Source: Sporosarcina sp. ACRSM (GTDB lineage Bacteria > Bacillota > Bacilli > Bacillales_A > Planococcaceae). Taken from it: 64,000 bases of DNA. Numbering within the stretch: the first letter of the stretch is position 1; every line of letters starts with the position of its first letter. Positions 45,434-54,921 of the stretch are shown here, piece after piece. The notes under the pieces were generated by a model, which was not told the origin of the DNA, ran no database searches, and saw nothing but the letters and a program-made list of their open reading frames with translations. Location of the stretch: NCBI RefSeq assembly GCF_022346545.1, contig NZ_JAKRNU010000003.1, forward strand, positions 124,001 to 188,000, given 5' to 3'. Position numbers and translations under genes: made by a program.

Positions 45434-46878
45434 AATTCCATCCCCATCCACTTCCAAAACGTGAAGTAAAATAAGACCATCGCCATAATATAAAGAGGCA
45501 TGAGAACAGCGCTTATTTTAACCAAATGCTTGGCATCAAAGGAGACATCCCCTTCCTCGTAGAACAGAAGAAGGGCTTTTGAACTGACCGGGAAGGTGAC
45601 ACAATAGTTCATCCCGATCAAGCTTAGGAAAACGACTGTTGCGGGATTGACTCCGATTGTTTCGCTGAACAGTATCAAACCCGGGATGAATACGACTGCA
45701 CGTGTCGTATGGGAAGTGATGTATAAGTGGCTTGTAGTCGTTACAATAGCGATGATCAATACGATCAACCATTCGTTCCCATGCTCGACAAGCCTAAGTA
45801 CACTAAACAATTCTTTTTCAATCCAGGCGACTGCACCGGTATCGACGAGCACTTTTCCAAGCGCAGTTGCTGCGGCGACGAACACGATCAAATTCCAGGA
45901 CACGGATTTCATTCCGTCTTTCCAACTGATGACACCAAAGGACGGGAGCATGACGAATACAGCACCGATCATTGTAACGAACGCAATATCGTAGCCGTGG
46001 ATGCTTTCTGCCATCCAACCGAAAATGAGTAACGTAATCAGAATAACTGTTTTTCTCTCTTTAACATTGAAAGGTTTTTTGGCTTCAGCCGTTACTTCCA
46101 TTGCTTGTCCTGTAAATTTCGATTCATTGCGGGGCCATAGCATCCATTTGATGATGATTGCGGTGAACAGGGTTGTAATGATTGCAAACGGAACTCCCCA
46201 TATCAACCATTGAACGTAGGAAATGGTTTGATCGACAGTGCTTTCAAGCAAGCCGATTCCGATTAGATGGGAACCTGCACCGATTAAAGTGGCAGATGTG
46301 CTCATTAAGATGACGATGGGTGCAAGTACCGCCAGCGCACTTTGTTCTTTTTCGGAAAATTTTTTGCCAAGTTGTTTAATGATCGGCATGGATAAGGCAG
46401 CCCGACCAGAAGTCGAAGGGATGAAAAAGGCGGATGCAAATAAAATGGATGTGACTCCGGCAAGAATGGAGTTTTTATTTTTTGCTCTGCTTAGGATGGA
46501 GCGGGTGAACCTCTCCGCCAATCCCGACTGTTTAACCGCTTCCCCGATAATGAATGAACCTACCATTAGCCACACGACTTCTTCCGCAAGTGAATGATAG
46601 AGCAATTCCTGACTACCCGCCTTCATCAGCACGATGAATATCAGCAGGGCAATGGCGACAAAGCCGGCGGGAATTTTAGTGGCGATCCATAGGGTCATCG
46701 CAGATAAGAAAGCAAACAAGGAAACCTTTGCGCTATAATCCAGATTTTCAATCAGACCGATTGCTAATAAGAAGAGGATATGGACGCCTAGGATTGCCCA
46801 TGTTTTCTTTGTAAAACGGCTGACCAGCCGAGTGAACGGCCGATGTGCATGCGCATGTTTTTCCGCTCTCGTCATCAT
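45430..46878 (-). CDS. DASS/SLC13-family anion transporter
   Basis: A 482-residue membrane protein of the divalent anion:Na+ symporter family with eleven or so helices. SNT-like motifs are visible: STSATLIGAGSHLIG and FPVSSKALLLFYEEG (second half of the inverted repeat). Substrates in the family are dicarboxylates, citrate or sulfate; the adjoining glycerate kinase gene, which overlaps it by 4 bases, suggests a hydroxy-acid such as glycerate or tartronate. Second gene of a two-gene operon. Confidence 0.82.
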   Translation of the reverse strand: MMTRAEKHAHAHRPFTRLVSRFTKKTWAILGVHILFLLAIGLIENLDYSAKVSLFAFLSAMTLWIATKIPAGFVAIALLIFIVLMKAGSQELLYHSLAEEVVWLMVGSFIIGEAVKQSGLAERFTRSILSRAKNKNSILAGVTSILFASAFFIPSTSGRAALSMPIIKQLGKKFSEKEQSALAVLAPIVILMSTSATLIGAGSHLIGIGLLESTVDQTISYVQWLIWGVPFAIITTLFTAIIIKWMLWPRNESKFTGQAMEVTAEAKKPFNVKERKTVILITLLIFGWMAESIHGYDIAFVTMIGAVFVMLPSFGVISWKDGMKSVSWNLIVFVAAATALGKVLVDTGAVAWIEKELFSVLRLVEHGNEWLIVLIIAIVTTTSHLYITSHTTRAVVFIPGLILFSETIGVNPATVVFLSLIGMNYCVTFPVSSKALLLFYEEGDVSFDAKHLVKISAVLMPLYIMAMVLFYFTFWKWMGMEL

Positions 46879-48062
46879 TTTTGCAAGACCCCTTTTAAAG
46901 AGCTGATCCGTTTGGCAATGGTGAGGCCGATGGAGACTTGCCTCAGCGCAGCTTCCGTACTATCTTCAATCCATTTTGGTGCATTGATCATGGCTTTTTC
47001 CAACGTTGTCGGTTTGGGGATGATACTTAAATAAGCATCAATGCCTGCATTGTAATTTAGTTCTGCTCCTTGTCCGATTGTGCCGGTAATCGCAATGACT
47101 GGAATGTGATGTTTTTTTGCAATACGCGCGACTTCTGACGGGATTTTTCCGTTTGGCGTCTGAAAATCCAGACTGCCTTCCGCCGTGAAGACGACATCTG
47201 CGTTTCTGATTTTTTCTTCGATCTGAATATAATTCTTTATGATTTCGAATCGTGGATACAATGTGGCTCCGGCAAAAGCGATGAGGCCCGCCCCTAAACC
47301 GCCCGATGCACCACTTCCAGGTAAATACCTGACATCGAGTGCAACTGTTTTCTTGATTAAAGCGGCATAGTGATCCAGCGCCTCCGATAATAGTTCAACC
47401 TGTTCCGGAGTTGCTCCTTTTTGGGGACCGAATACACGGGCGACGCCTTTGTCACCGCATAATAGATTCTTCCAGTTACATGCCACGTCAATGGGGACAG
47501 TAGAGAGCCTTTTATCTAGGAAGCTGGTGTCAATATGCCTGACTTTCATTAAGTCTACTACACTGCGTACTTGTATCGGTTTTGAGCGTGTATCTAGAAA
47601 TTGCGCGCCGAGTGCTTGTGCCATTCCGACTCCGCCATCAGATGTGCCTGAATCACCGCAACCGAACAAGATTTGGTCGACGCCTAAATCCAATGCGGAA
47701 AGTATCAGTTCTCCGACACCATAAGTCGTCGTTTCTAAAGGATTTCTTTGATGGCGCGGAACTAATTTCAATCCGGCAACCGCTGCCATTTCGATGACGG
47801 CTATCTTCTTTCCGTTCTCAACGAAAATGCCGAAATGGCTTAAAATCTTTTCTCCGACCGGTCCCGTCACTTCACGATAAATGATCTTCCCTGCTTTCAA
47901 ACGAATGATTGTTTTTGCAAAGCCTTCACCCCCATCAATCATCGGTACAATTTCTACATCAGCCTTACGGTCAAATCGCTTTGCGCCACGCTCCATCGCC
48001 AAAGCCACTTCTTCTGCATCCAAACATTCTTTAAATCCTGACGGAACCATAACGATCTTCAT
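46875..48062 (-). CDS. glxK: Glycerate 2-kinase (type 1 glycerate kinase)
   Basis: A 395-residue glycerate kinase of the GarK/GlxK family: MKIVMVPSGFKECLDAEEVA at the start, PMIDGGEGFAKT, FGCGDSGTSDGGVGMAQALG (about residue 122-141) and GSGASGGLGAGL. It phosphorylates D-glycerate from glyoxylate or tartronate metabolism. ATG 48062 is 8 bases after GGAGG; ATG 48068 would be too close. The downstream transporter overlaps by 4 bases. Confidence 0.9.
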   Translation of the reverse strand: MKIVMVPSGFKECLDAEEVALAMERGAKRFDRKADVEIVPMIDGGEGFAKTIIRLKAGKIIYREVTGPVGEKILSHFGIFVENGKKIAVIEMAAVAGLKLVPRHQRNPLETTTYGVGELILSALDLGVDQILFGCGDSGTSDGGVGMAQALGAQFLDTRSKPIQVRSVVDLMKVRHIDTSFLDKRLSTVPIDVACNWKNLLCGDKGVARVFGPQKGATPEQVELLSEALDHYAALIKKTVALDVRYLPGSGASGGLGAGLIAFAGATLYPRFEIIKNYIQIEEKIRNADVVFTAEGSLDFQTPNGKIPSEVARIAKKHHIPVIAITGTIGQGAELNYNAGIDAYLSIIPKPTTLEKAMINAPKWIEDSTEAALRQVSIGLTIAKRISSLKGVLQK

Positions 48063-48068
48063 TTCCAT

Positions 48069-48407
48069 ATCCTCCTCTGAAATCTAACATTGCATACTAA
48101 TCTAGCAATCGAATACTAGAGGATGCTGAGAGGATCATTAGAAAGTGATGAGAGCTTCTGAAATTGGAGTAAGAAAACTAGACGTTATTATAGTAGAGTT
48201 AAATTCCCATAACTACTCGTTGTATGTCTATCCTAGTGAATAGGTATTTTGTTGTAAGGGATTTATTTTGCTACTCATTTATTCATAGTAGAGGAATAGC
48301 GAAGATGAGTCTGAGGATAGAATTGGTCAACTGTCTAATTTACTTCAAATAATTCGTGTTATGCTGAACGCAAGAAAATAGCATGTGGAAATGGAGGTTG
48401 ATGGATA
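48069..48407. other. Intergenic stretch without a recognised feature
   Basis: Between the divergent glycerate kinase and lipoprotein genes I see only AT-rich sequence with presumed promoters; no hairpin, repeat or ORF could be supported. Confidence 0.5.
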
Positions 48408-49442
48408 GTGAAGATGAAGTGTGAATGGTTCATGGTTCTTTTGTTCACAATTTTATTGGTATCGGCGTGTAGCGAGAAGCCGGCAAAGGAAACATCGGAA
48501 GGCGACAGCACAGAACAGAATGAAAACCTAGAAGGTCGCTTCGATGGTGATGAAGAGAATAAGGTTGAAAAAGAAAAAGTGGAATTTGAAAGCCCAGGAG
48601 CGGGTGCGCCTGATGATCAAGGTGAGCTGGACGTCTGGTTCGAGGGGGATGTGTCACTGGATGGCCAAAAACTCACTGTGAAGGGCTTAACGAATCTCTT
48701 ACCGGAGTCCAAATTATATTTTCTGATGGATGGAATCGAGGCACAGCTCATTGGCGGGAATATGATTGCGTTTGTGGAAGATAATGGTGAATTTTTGTAT
48801 GAAACAACACTACCGGAAAGTTTTGATGGATTGTTCACGCTTGAAGTGAAGTTCGAACCGGCAATCCAAAATGATGCGATCAAAGAGCATTACGGCGAGT
48901 CAGGAGAAAATTTACAAGGCGAATTTATCCGGGTTTACGCTGATACGCAAAGTGAAGTCGATTATAAAAAGGCGGCTGTCCAAATCGAAATGGCACAACA
49001 AGATGGACAGAAAGAGAGGGAAATCGAACCGCCTGTGTGGGAAGTGCCGACAGATTATGGGGAGACTGAGATATGGATGGAGCCGACGATAACGAAAGAC
49101 GATCGTTATGTTTATATCGATGCGAAAAGCAATTTGCTAGAAGGGACGCAAATGAAGTCAAGGGCCAGTATCCCGGGTTACATCACTTCGGGTTTCATTG
49201 GCACGACGTACGTAAATCCGGATGGCAGCTTCCGTCTCATTTTCAAAAATCCTGAAAGTGATAAGCGAATCAAAGATTTACAGGATTATGAAATTATTCT
49301 TGAACCACAGATTGAGAATTCAATGTCTGCTCGTGTAGCTGCGACATATGGAAAGAACGGTGAACATTTTACCGGAAAGTTAGTGGAACAAGACGGTGAT
49401 AAGAAAGTGATCCGTTTCCATATGAAAGTGAAAGGGAGTTGA
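48408..49442 (+). CDS. Lipoprotein of unknown function, two similar domains
   Basis: A 344-residue lipoprotein (signal MKMKCEWFMVLLFTILLVSA, lipobox VSAC) from GTG 48408 behind TGGAGGTTG. An acidic Ser/Glu-rich linker (25-65) is followed by two related beta-rich domains (about 68-180 and 205-340); each opens with GELDVWFEGD or ETEIWMEPT and ends with a hEhxxEPxIQN-AxxxHYGExGExLxG-like block, so it arose by internal duplication. I do not recognise the family beyond this. Surface localisation is well supported; function is not. Confidence 0.75.
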   Translation: MKMKCEWFMVLLFTILLVSACSEKPAKETSEGDSTEQNENLEGRFDGDEENKVEKEKVEFESPGAGAPDDQGELDVWFEGDVSLDGQKLTVKGLTNLLPESKLYFLMDGIEAQLIGGNMIAFVEDNGEFLYETTLPESFDGLFTLEVKFEPAIQNDAIKEHYGESGENLQGEFIRVYADTQSEVDYKKAAVQIEMAQQDGQKEREIEPPVWEVPTDYGETEIWMEPTITKDDRYVYIDAKSNLLEGTQMKSRASIPGYITSGFIGTTYVNPDGSFRLIFKNPESDKRIKDLQDYEIILEPQIENSMSARVAATYGKNGEHFTGKLVEQDGDKKVIRFHMKVKGS

Positions 49443-49492
49443 CTTGGGGAAAGTCCTTTGAATAGAAAAACATAAAAGCGGAACATTAAGTG

Positions 49493-49530
49493 AAGACACC
49501 AGAATCCAATCAGGCTTCTGGTGTTTTTCA
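49493..49530 (+). terminator. Terminator after the duplicated-domain lipoprotein gene
   Basis: ACACCAGAA (49496-49504) pairs with TTCTGGTGT, followed by TTTTCA. Confidence 0.85.
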
Positions 49531-49621
49531 ATAGGGCTTAGAAAAAAGTTGGATTTGATCTAATTATGGGTAGATAAAAGGGAAGGACATGAAAAAGTGA
49601 TGAGAAAGGGGAAATCTGTAC

Positions 49622-51025
49622 ATGATCATGGATGCATTAAATTGGTTAGTCGGTCCGGCAAATGATTTCATATGGACGTATCTTCTTATTGGAATCCTGC
49701 TCTTGGTCGGCGTTTACTTCACAATCCGTACGAACTTCGTCCAAGTGCGATTGTTCGGCGAAATGTTCCGCTTGATCGTTGAGAAAAAAGAAGATAATGA
49801 TGGCGTCTCCGCATTCCAAGCCTTTACCATTAGTGCAGCTTCACGGGTGGGGACAGGAAACGTTACCGGTGTGGCGCTAGCCATCGGGATTGGCGGACCT
49901 GGCGCGGTATTTTGGATGTGGGTCATCGCTATTATCGGAATGGCCACAGCGTTTGTGGAAAGTACGCTTGCGCAAGTGTACAAGGTGAGGGATGGTGATA
50001 CGTTCCGGGGAGGACCCGCTTATTATATACAAAAGGCACTCGGGGTCCGAAAGCTGGGAATCGTGTTTGCGATTTTATTGACACTTTGTTTTGGCTTTAT
50101 TTTTAATGCGGTACAGTCCAATACGATTAGCCAATCGTTCACAGATGTATTTGGTGTACCGGATTGGCTCGTCGGCTTAGTTCTTGTGTTGATAACAGCG
50201 GTCATTATTTTTGGCGGCGTCAAGCGAATCGTCAAAGTGACGCAGGCCATCGTACCAATTATGGCGACATTTTATATTGCGGTTGCCCTTTACATTGTCA
50301 TCGTGAATATCGCGGAAGTACCCGCTATGTTCAAATTGATCATTGAACATGCTTTCGGGATTCAGGAAATGGTCGGCGGTGGTGTTGGTGCCGCAATGTT
50401 GCAAGGGATCCGACGCGGTCTATTTTCCAATGAGGCAGGGATGGGGAGTGTGCCGAATGCTGCAGCAACTGCAAATTCATCCCACCCGGCAAAGCAGGGA
50501 CTTGTCCAGAGTCTTGGTGTTTTCTTTGATACGATCATTATTTGTTCAGCTACGGCGTTTATCATTATTCTTGCCGGTCTTTATGATAAAGGTGAGCAGA
50601 GCGGCATCATTTTGACACAATCTTCAATGGCTGTCCATGTGGGTAGTTGGGCACCGTATTTTGTCGCCGTTGCCATTTTCTTTTTCGCCTTTAGTTCAGT
50701 TGTCGGGAACTATTATTATGGAGAGACGAATATTGAATTCATCAATGCCCACCGGTCATGGCTGACGATTTACCGCGTGTTGGTACTCGGGATGGTAATG
50801 TTTGGTGCGTTGGCAGAAGTGGCAATCGTCTGGAGCATGGCGGACTTGTTCATGGGCATGATGGCGATCATCAATCTGATTGTCATTGTAGTGCTTGGTA
50901 AAGTGGCGTTCAAGGTGTTGGATGATTTCACAATCCAACGGAAAAAAGGACTGAATCCCGTCTTTAAATCCAGTTCAGTACCAGGCCTCAAAGGGGCGGA
51001 ATGTTGGGAAGACGAAAAACAGTGA
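49622..51025 (+). CDS. alsT: Alanine/glycine:cation symporter (AGCS family)
   Basis: A 467-residue AGCS transporter (AlsT/AgcS type) with about eleven helices; family motifs GTGNVTGVALAIGIGGPGAVFWMW, FRGGPAYYIQKALG and RRGLFSNEAGMGS are clear. It imports alanine or glycine, and in B. subtilis AlsT also glutamine, with Na+ or H+. Single-gene unit between two hairpins. ATG 49622 with GAAAGGGG; ATG 49628 is an alternative start. Confidence 0.9.
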   Translation: MIMDALNWLVGPANDFIWTYLLIGILLLVGVYFTIRTNFVQVRLFGEMFRLIVEKKEDNDGVSAFQAFTISAASRVGTGNVTGVALAIGIGGPGAVFWMWVIAIIGMATAFVESTLAQVYKVRDGDTFRGGPAYYIQKALGVRKLGIVFAILLTLCFGFIFNAVQSNTISQSFTDVFGVPDWLVGLVLVLITAVIIFGGVKRIVKVTQAIVPIMATFYIAVALYIVIVNIAEVPAMFKLIIEHAFGIQEMVGGGVGAAMLQGIRRGLFSNEAGMGSVPNAAATANSSHPAKQGLVQSLGVFFDTIIICSATAFIIILAGLYDKGEQSGIILTQSSMAVHVGSWAPYFVAVAIFFFAFSSVVGNYYYGETNIEFINAHRSWLTIYRVLVLGMVMFGALAEVAIVWSMADLFMGMMAIINLIVIVVLGKVAFKVLDDFTIQRKKGLNPVFKSSSVPGLKGAECWEDEKQ

Positions 51026-51032
51026 CCTACAT

Positions 51033-51074
51033 GATAACAGCCACTCCAACAATCATGTTGGGTTGGCTGTTATC
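51033..51074. terminator. Hairpin between convergent alsT and lipoprotein genes
   Basis: GATAACAGCCA (51033-51043) pairs with TGGCTGTTATC (51064-51074); an inner stem CCAAC/GTTGG extends it. There is no strong T run on either strand, so termination may rely on the stem alone. Confidence 0.6.
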
Positions 51075-51084
51075 AAACGTTTTC

Positions 51085-51672
51085 TTATTCAGCTTCAGTT
51101 TTATCAAATGTCCATGTCGTTTCGTTTTTAACGCCACCTGCAGCGATTAACCCACTAATCACACGGATAAAGTAAGTACCCGACTCTCGTCCTTCAAAAA
51201 CCGCTTGTCCTGTTATGGATTGCCCTGGTTCAATCGTTCCCGTTAATGGGGTAATGCTACTATAATAACTGGAATAATCTCCAGCCCCGCTGCCATCCAG
51301 ACTATCCGTAAGCTCCAAGCTGTCAATTGTTTCAGTAGCATCGATCGCTACGTCACCGATATTTTTTATCGTGACATCAGTAATAAAGAGATGATCGAAC
51401 ATGGGAACTTCACCGTCTAATTCATCCACCATTTTCACTGATTCAATTGTAATTTCATATTGTCCAAGGGTGCTTTCCGCTTGTCCGCTATCACCAATTT
51501 TAAGATTTGTTTGATCTTGGAAGTTACCTGAAGAACGATCATCGATCTCATTCTTTTCCTGTTCTTTCGGAGTTATCTCGTCGCTTATTTCACTATCTGA
51601 ACTTGAGGAACAGGCTACTAATAATCCGCTACTGATCAATAGCGCTCCAAATAATACAATCATTCTTTTCAT
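51085..51672 (-). CDS. Lipoprotein with DUF4352-like domain
   Basis: A 195-residue lipoprotein: signal MKRMIVLFGALLISSGLLVA, lipobox LVAC, Ser/Glu linker, then an immunoglobulin-like DUF4352-type domain (about 75-185) with the typical ITIESVKMV, VDVTIKNIGD-like and GQSITGQAVFEGRESG strands. Such domains sit on the outer membrane face in many Bacillales; their ligand is unknown. Ribosome site GGAGGGATT on the minus strand. Confidence 0.8.
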   Translation of the reverse strand: MKRMIVLFGALLISSGLLVACSSSSDSEISDEITPKEQEKNEIDDRSSGNFQDQTNLKIGDSGQAESTLGQYEITIESVKMVDELDGEVPMFDHLFITDVTIKNIGDVAIDATETIDSLELTDSLDGSGAGDYSSYYSSITPLTGTIEPGQSITGQAVFEGRESGTYFIRVISGLIAAGGVKNETTWTFDKTEAE

Positions 51673-51762
51673 AATGATAATCCCTCCAACCCTGTAATAC
51701 TTTTTGATAGGTTACACTATGTTACCATGGTTTGAAATTTCTGTCATATGTAATTCTTCAAT

Positions 51763-51793
51763 GAAAAAGGAAAGGGCCTTTATGGCTCTTTCC
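51763..51793 (-). terminator. Terminator of the catalase gene
   Basis: On the minus strand GGAAAGAGCC pairs with GGCCCTTTCC, followed by TTTTTCATT. It lies about 75 bases after the catalase stop. Confidence 0.82.
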
Positions 51794-51866
51794 CAGCTTT
51801 CTAAAATATCCTTGCTGTTTGTAGCAGTTTCGCATGGTAATTGTCCCTAAATTACGGAACAATCCA

Positions 51867-53930
51867 CTATCTTCGATCCCAAAAACGTTGTTGTGCGATG
51901 GCAGTGACAAATTCGCTGTCGAAGTTCGGATTGTTGCCGGCAAAAACGACGCCAGCGAAATTCGTTCCATCTGCTTTTTGGAAATATGGTTGACCGCTTG
52001 AAGCAACACCAATTGGCTTATAGTGCTTATAGGCGGTATTGATGAAATACATCATATCCGACTGGAATTTTGCTTGGTTTTTAGAATTTCCTCCAACGAC
52101 GTAAAGGGAATCGACCAAATAAGGGCTCGATGTGAGGAATGTCTTATTGACGTTCAATTTTGTTCCGTCATCGGCTGTGACCGTACCAAGCTTTTCGCTA
52201 ATAATTTCAACAAAAACGCCATATTGTTGGAGATAGTTAATGGTATTGGTCACTTCTTGGCCGTTGAATCCATCGCCAACCAATACACCGACTTTTAGCG
52301 AATAGGCATACTTAGGCGTACTTGCCTGGCTAAGGGAAGCGAAGCTAGTTGAAACAGGCACATTCGTCCCGCTTGGGCGATTTACCCCGATATTGTCCGC
52401 AACGATGTTCGCCATTTCTTTATCCACATTGACCAATACATCCACGTTTTGCTGGCGGACCGATTCGCTTACTACACTGCCGAGTTGATAGCTTAACGCT
52501 TCAACCGTATGCTGTTTTTCAATGGTTGTCAGGCTGTTCCAGAAGATCCTCGGCTGGCTGAAGAAGTCATCGAACGATTTGCTCCGTGCCCGTATGGCGT
52601 GCCCATCTATTTTTTTCGGATAGGATTCATAGCCACCTTCTTCAGGGGGCGTCGTGTATGGCGTATTATCCGCTAAAGAGTTTTGATGATAGCTGACTTG
52701 GTCGACATCGATCCGATACCTCATAAAGCCTTGCCGTGTATTATTATGAAACGGACAGATCGGTCGATTGATCGGCAAGTCTTGGAAGTTCGCGCTGCCA
52801 AGACGATGGTATTGTGCACTTTGATAAGCGATTAATCTGCCTTGTAGAACGGGGTCATTCGAAAAATCGATTCCCGGAACGACATTGGCCGGGTTGAATG
52901 CGACTTGTTCCAACTCCGCAAATTCATTATCGACGTTGCGATTTAATGTCATCTTGCCGATCAGTTGAACAGGGACGATCTCTTCCGGCCAAAACTTGGA
53001 GGGGTCTAGCACATCAAAGTCGAATTTGAATTCATCTTCCATGGAAATCAACTGGACACCTAATTCATATTCAGCATAAGCGCCACGGTCAATCGCCTCT
53101 CGAAGATCCCGCCGGTGGAAATCCGGGTCGATCCCGCCAATTTTTTGCGCTTCGTCTTGGAGCAAGGAATGGACGCCAAGGACGGGCTTCCAGACAAATC
53201 TTACAAAGGTCGCTACCCCTTGGTCGTTGACAAAGAGATACGTATTGATCGACCATGATTCCATCATGCGATAACTTCTTAAAATGCCCCGATCCGACAT
53301 AATCCACAGCACCATATGAAGCGATTCTTGGTTATTCGCTACATAATCCCAGAAAGTGTCATGTGCTCCGGCAGCAGTCGGCATTCCAGTACGCGGCTCG
53401 GGTTGGTACGCATGCATGACATCCGGGAATTTCATCGCGTCTTGGTTGACTAATACGGGCATGGCAATTGTCGTTAAGTCGTAATTACCTTCTTCCGTGT
53501 AAAACTTTACACCTTTACAACGTAAATCCCTTGCCGTATCTTTAGAGCCTCTACTTCCTTGCACAGTAGAAAACCGGACAAATACAGGGGTCTTTTTTCC
53601 GGCCTCCTGTAAAAACCCGGCTTTCGTAAATTGCTTCATCGACTGATAACATTCAAACTCACCATGGGCACCGTAACCTCTTGCATGAACCTTTCTTTCG
53701 GGTATCGGTTCGTGGACAAAATGGGTCATCTTTTCAAAGAACTCAAAGTCCTGACGCAAGGAAGGACCGCGTGCCCCAGCCTTCAGTTGTTCTGAGTCAT
53801 TTGATAACTTTTTTGATTGGTTTGTCGTTAATGGATTCCCGGTATTTTTGATACGGAACTGCTCTAGCTGCTCATTTTTACTGTTTGCATCAACGCGTTT
53901 TTGATTGCCTGACGATGATTTTTCATCCAT
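51867..53930 (-). CDS. katE: Large-subunit (clade 2) catalase-family protein with altered active site
   Basis: A 687-residue haem catalase of the HPII/KatE type with the C-terminal flavodoxin-like domain (about 525-687). Distal His82 (VHARGYGAHG), the RFSTVQG loop and proximal haem Tyr (GRLIAYQSAQ) are present. The distal Asn, 73 residues after the His in E. coli KatE (VGNNTP), is replaced: the same place reads TTIAMP, so Ile155. DLRCKG instead of DxRGFA and LVNQDA instead of FFIQDA also depart from the family. Peroxide dismutation may be weak or replaced by another activity. Cytoplasmic; single gene. The 291-base gap upstream shows no obvious PerR or SigB site. Confidence 0.85.
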   Translation of the reverse strand: MDEKSSSGNQKRVDANSKNEQLEQFRIKNTGNPLTTNQSKKLSNDSEQLKAGARGPSLRQDFEFFEKMTHFVHEPIPERKVHARGYGAHGEFECYQSMKQFTKAGFLQEAGKKTPVFVRFSTVQGSRGSKDTARDLRCKGVKFYTEEGNYDLTTIAMPVLVNQDAMKFPDVMHAYQPEPRTGMPTAAGAHDTFWDYVANNQESLHMVLWIMSDRGILRSYRMMESWSINTYLFVNDQGVATFVRFVWKPVLGVHSLLQDEAQKIGGIDPDFHRRDLREAIDRGAYAEYELGVQLISMEDEFKFDFDVLDPSKFWPEEIVPVQLIGKMTLNRNVDNEFAELEQVAFNPANVVPGIDFSNDPVLQGRLIAYQSAQYHRLGSANFQDLPINRPICPFHNNTRQGFMRYRIDVDQVSYHQNSLADNTPYTTPPEEGGYESYPKKIDGHAIRARSKSFDDFFSQPRIFWNSLTTIEKQHTVEALSYQLGSVVSESVRQQNVDVLVNVDKEMANIVADNIGVNRPSGTNVPVSTSFASLSQASTPKYAYSLKVGVLVGDGFNGQEVTNTINYLQQYGVFVEIISEKLGTVTADDGTKLNVNKTFLTSSPYLVDSLYVVGGNSKNQAKFQSDMMYFINTAYKHYKPIGVASSGQPYFQKADGTNFAGVVFAGNNPNFDSEFVTAIAQQRFWDRR

Positions 53931-54150
53931 GGAATCACCCCATCCCCATTGTTTTTCAACACCTTTAAAATCATATGCATATTTCCGTCACTTATACCTT
54001 GTGGCCTTCGTTATGGAAGGAGCCATGATCTATGCCCATTACTCACATAGCGTATGTTTGTTAACGTAAGTTTGACAGCCTGTAGGCAATGAATTCTGCA
54101 AAACGTTTGCCTTGCTCTGAACCTTCTATAGTAAAGTGCTTTGGATATAG

Positions 54151-54182
54151 AAAAGGACCCTGAGACACAATATCAGGATCCT
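54151..54182 (-). terminator. Terminator of the DUF3231 gene
   Basis: On the minus strand GGATCCTGA pairs with TCAGGGTCC, then TTTTCTAT. Apart from this the gap 53931-54221 has only a short CCTTC/GAAGG hairpin near 54010. Confidence 0.8.
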
Positions 54183-54221
54183 CTGATGAAAGGCATGCTA
54201 TTCACATGAGCGTGTTAGCGG

Positions 54222-54719
54222 TTATTCAGTAAGAAGCGGAGGTGGCACAATCCAACCCTTTTCTTTGTTCAAGCGCAGCAGTTTCAGGCCGAACATTGCT
54301 CTTTCGGCAATATACTTCCCGAACATTGTGGCAATATCCTCTCTGAGGCATTGCCCCATTACTTGGCTGCATGAGACAAGCCCTTGCCCCACATTTATGG
54401 AGACAGCCGCACTGATTTCAGGATCTGAAAACCTTGCGCCGACCGGAATCTCTTCTGCTTTCGCCTTGGGACGTCCAGGCAATGAAGGGGGTGGTGCAAC
54501 GCCGTTATCTTTTAGGAGTTGTTCAAGCGCCTTGTTTTCAGATTTCATTATTTTGACTGCTTCTTCAAGAAGCTTGATCAGGTCATCGTCACCTGCGTGA
54601 TTAACAAACGCTTCATAGCCACTGATCAATCCATTGTTTGCTCCGATAAAAGCCCAAACACCAATTACCTCTCCATAATGCATCGGTTCCTTTTTGGGAT
54701 TTCCATCCATAATGCCCAT
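54222..54719 (-). CDS. DUF3231-family protein (ferritin-like/spore coat F-like)
   Basis: A 165-residue all-helical protein of the DUF3231 group common in spore-forming Bacillales: HYGEVIGVWAFIGANNGLI, a middle PPPSLPGRPKA turn, and AMFGLKLLRLNKEKGWIVPPP at the end. Distantly similar to coat protein F, so a sporulation or stress role is possible but unproven. ATG 54719 is behind AAGGAGTG on the minus strand. Divergent from the MBL gene. Confidence 0.75.
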   Translation of the reverse strand: MGIMDGNPKKEPMHYGEVIGVWAFIGANNGLISGYEAFVNHAGDDDLIKLLEEAVKIMKSENKALEQLLKDNGVAPPPSLPGRPKAKAEEIPVGARFSDPEISAAVSINVGQGLVSCSQVMGQCLREDIATMFGKYIAERAMFGLKLLRLNKEKGWIVPPPLLTE

Positions 54720-54921
54720 TCTAAAAGCACTCCTTCTCTTCTTTTTATTTCAATTCCGGTCAATAGCATGTGCGGCATTGGTTTATCTATACGGCATCTT
54801 GGGAAAATGGGAATTACCTCGAAATCCCCAAAAGTTAAGGAGTAGCCGATCTGCGCTGGTATAAAAGAGAGGTTAAGGTAAAGGATAATGAGGATTTTAT
54901 CGAATTGAGGAGGAGACATAA

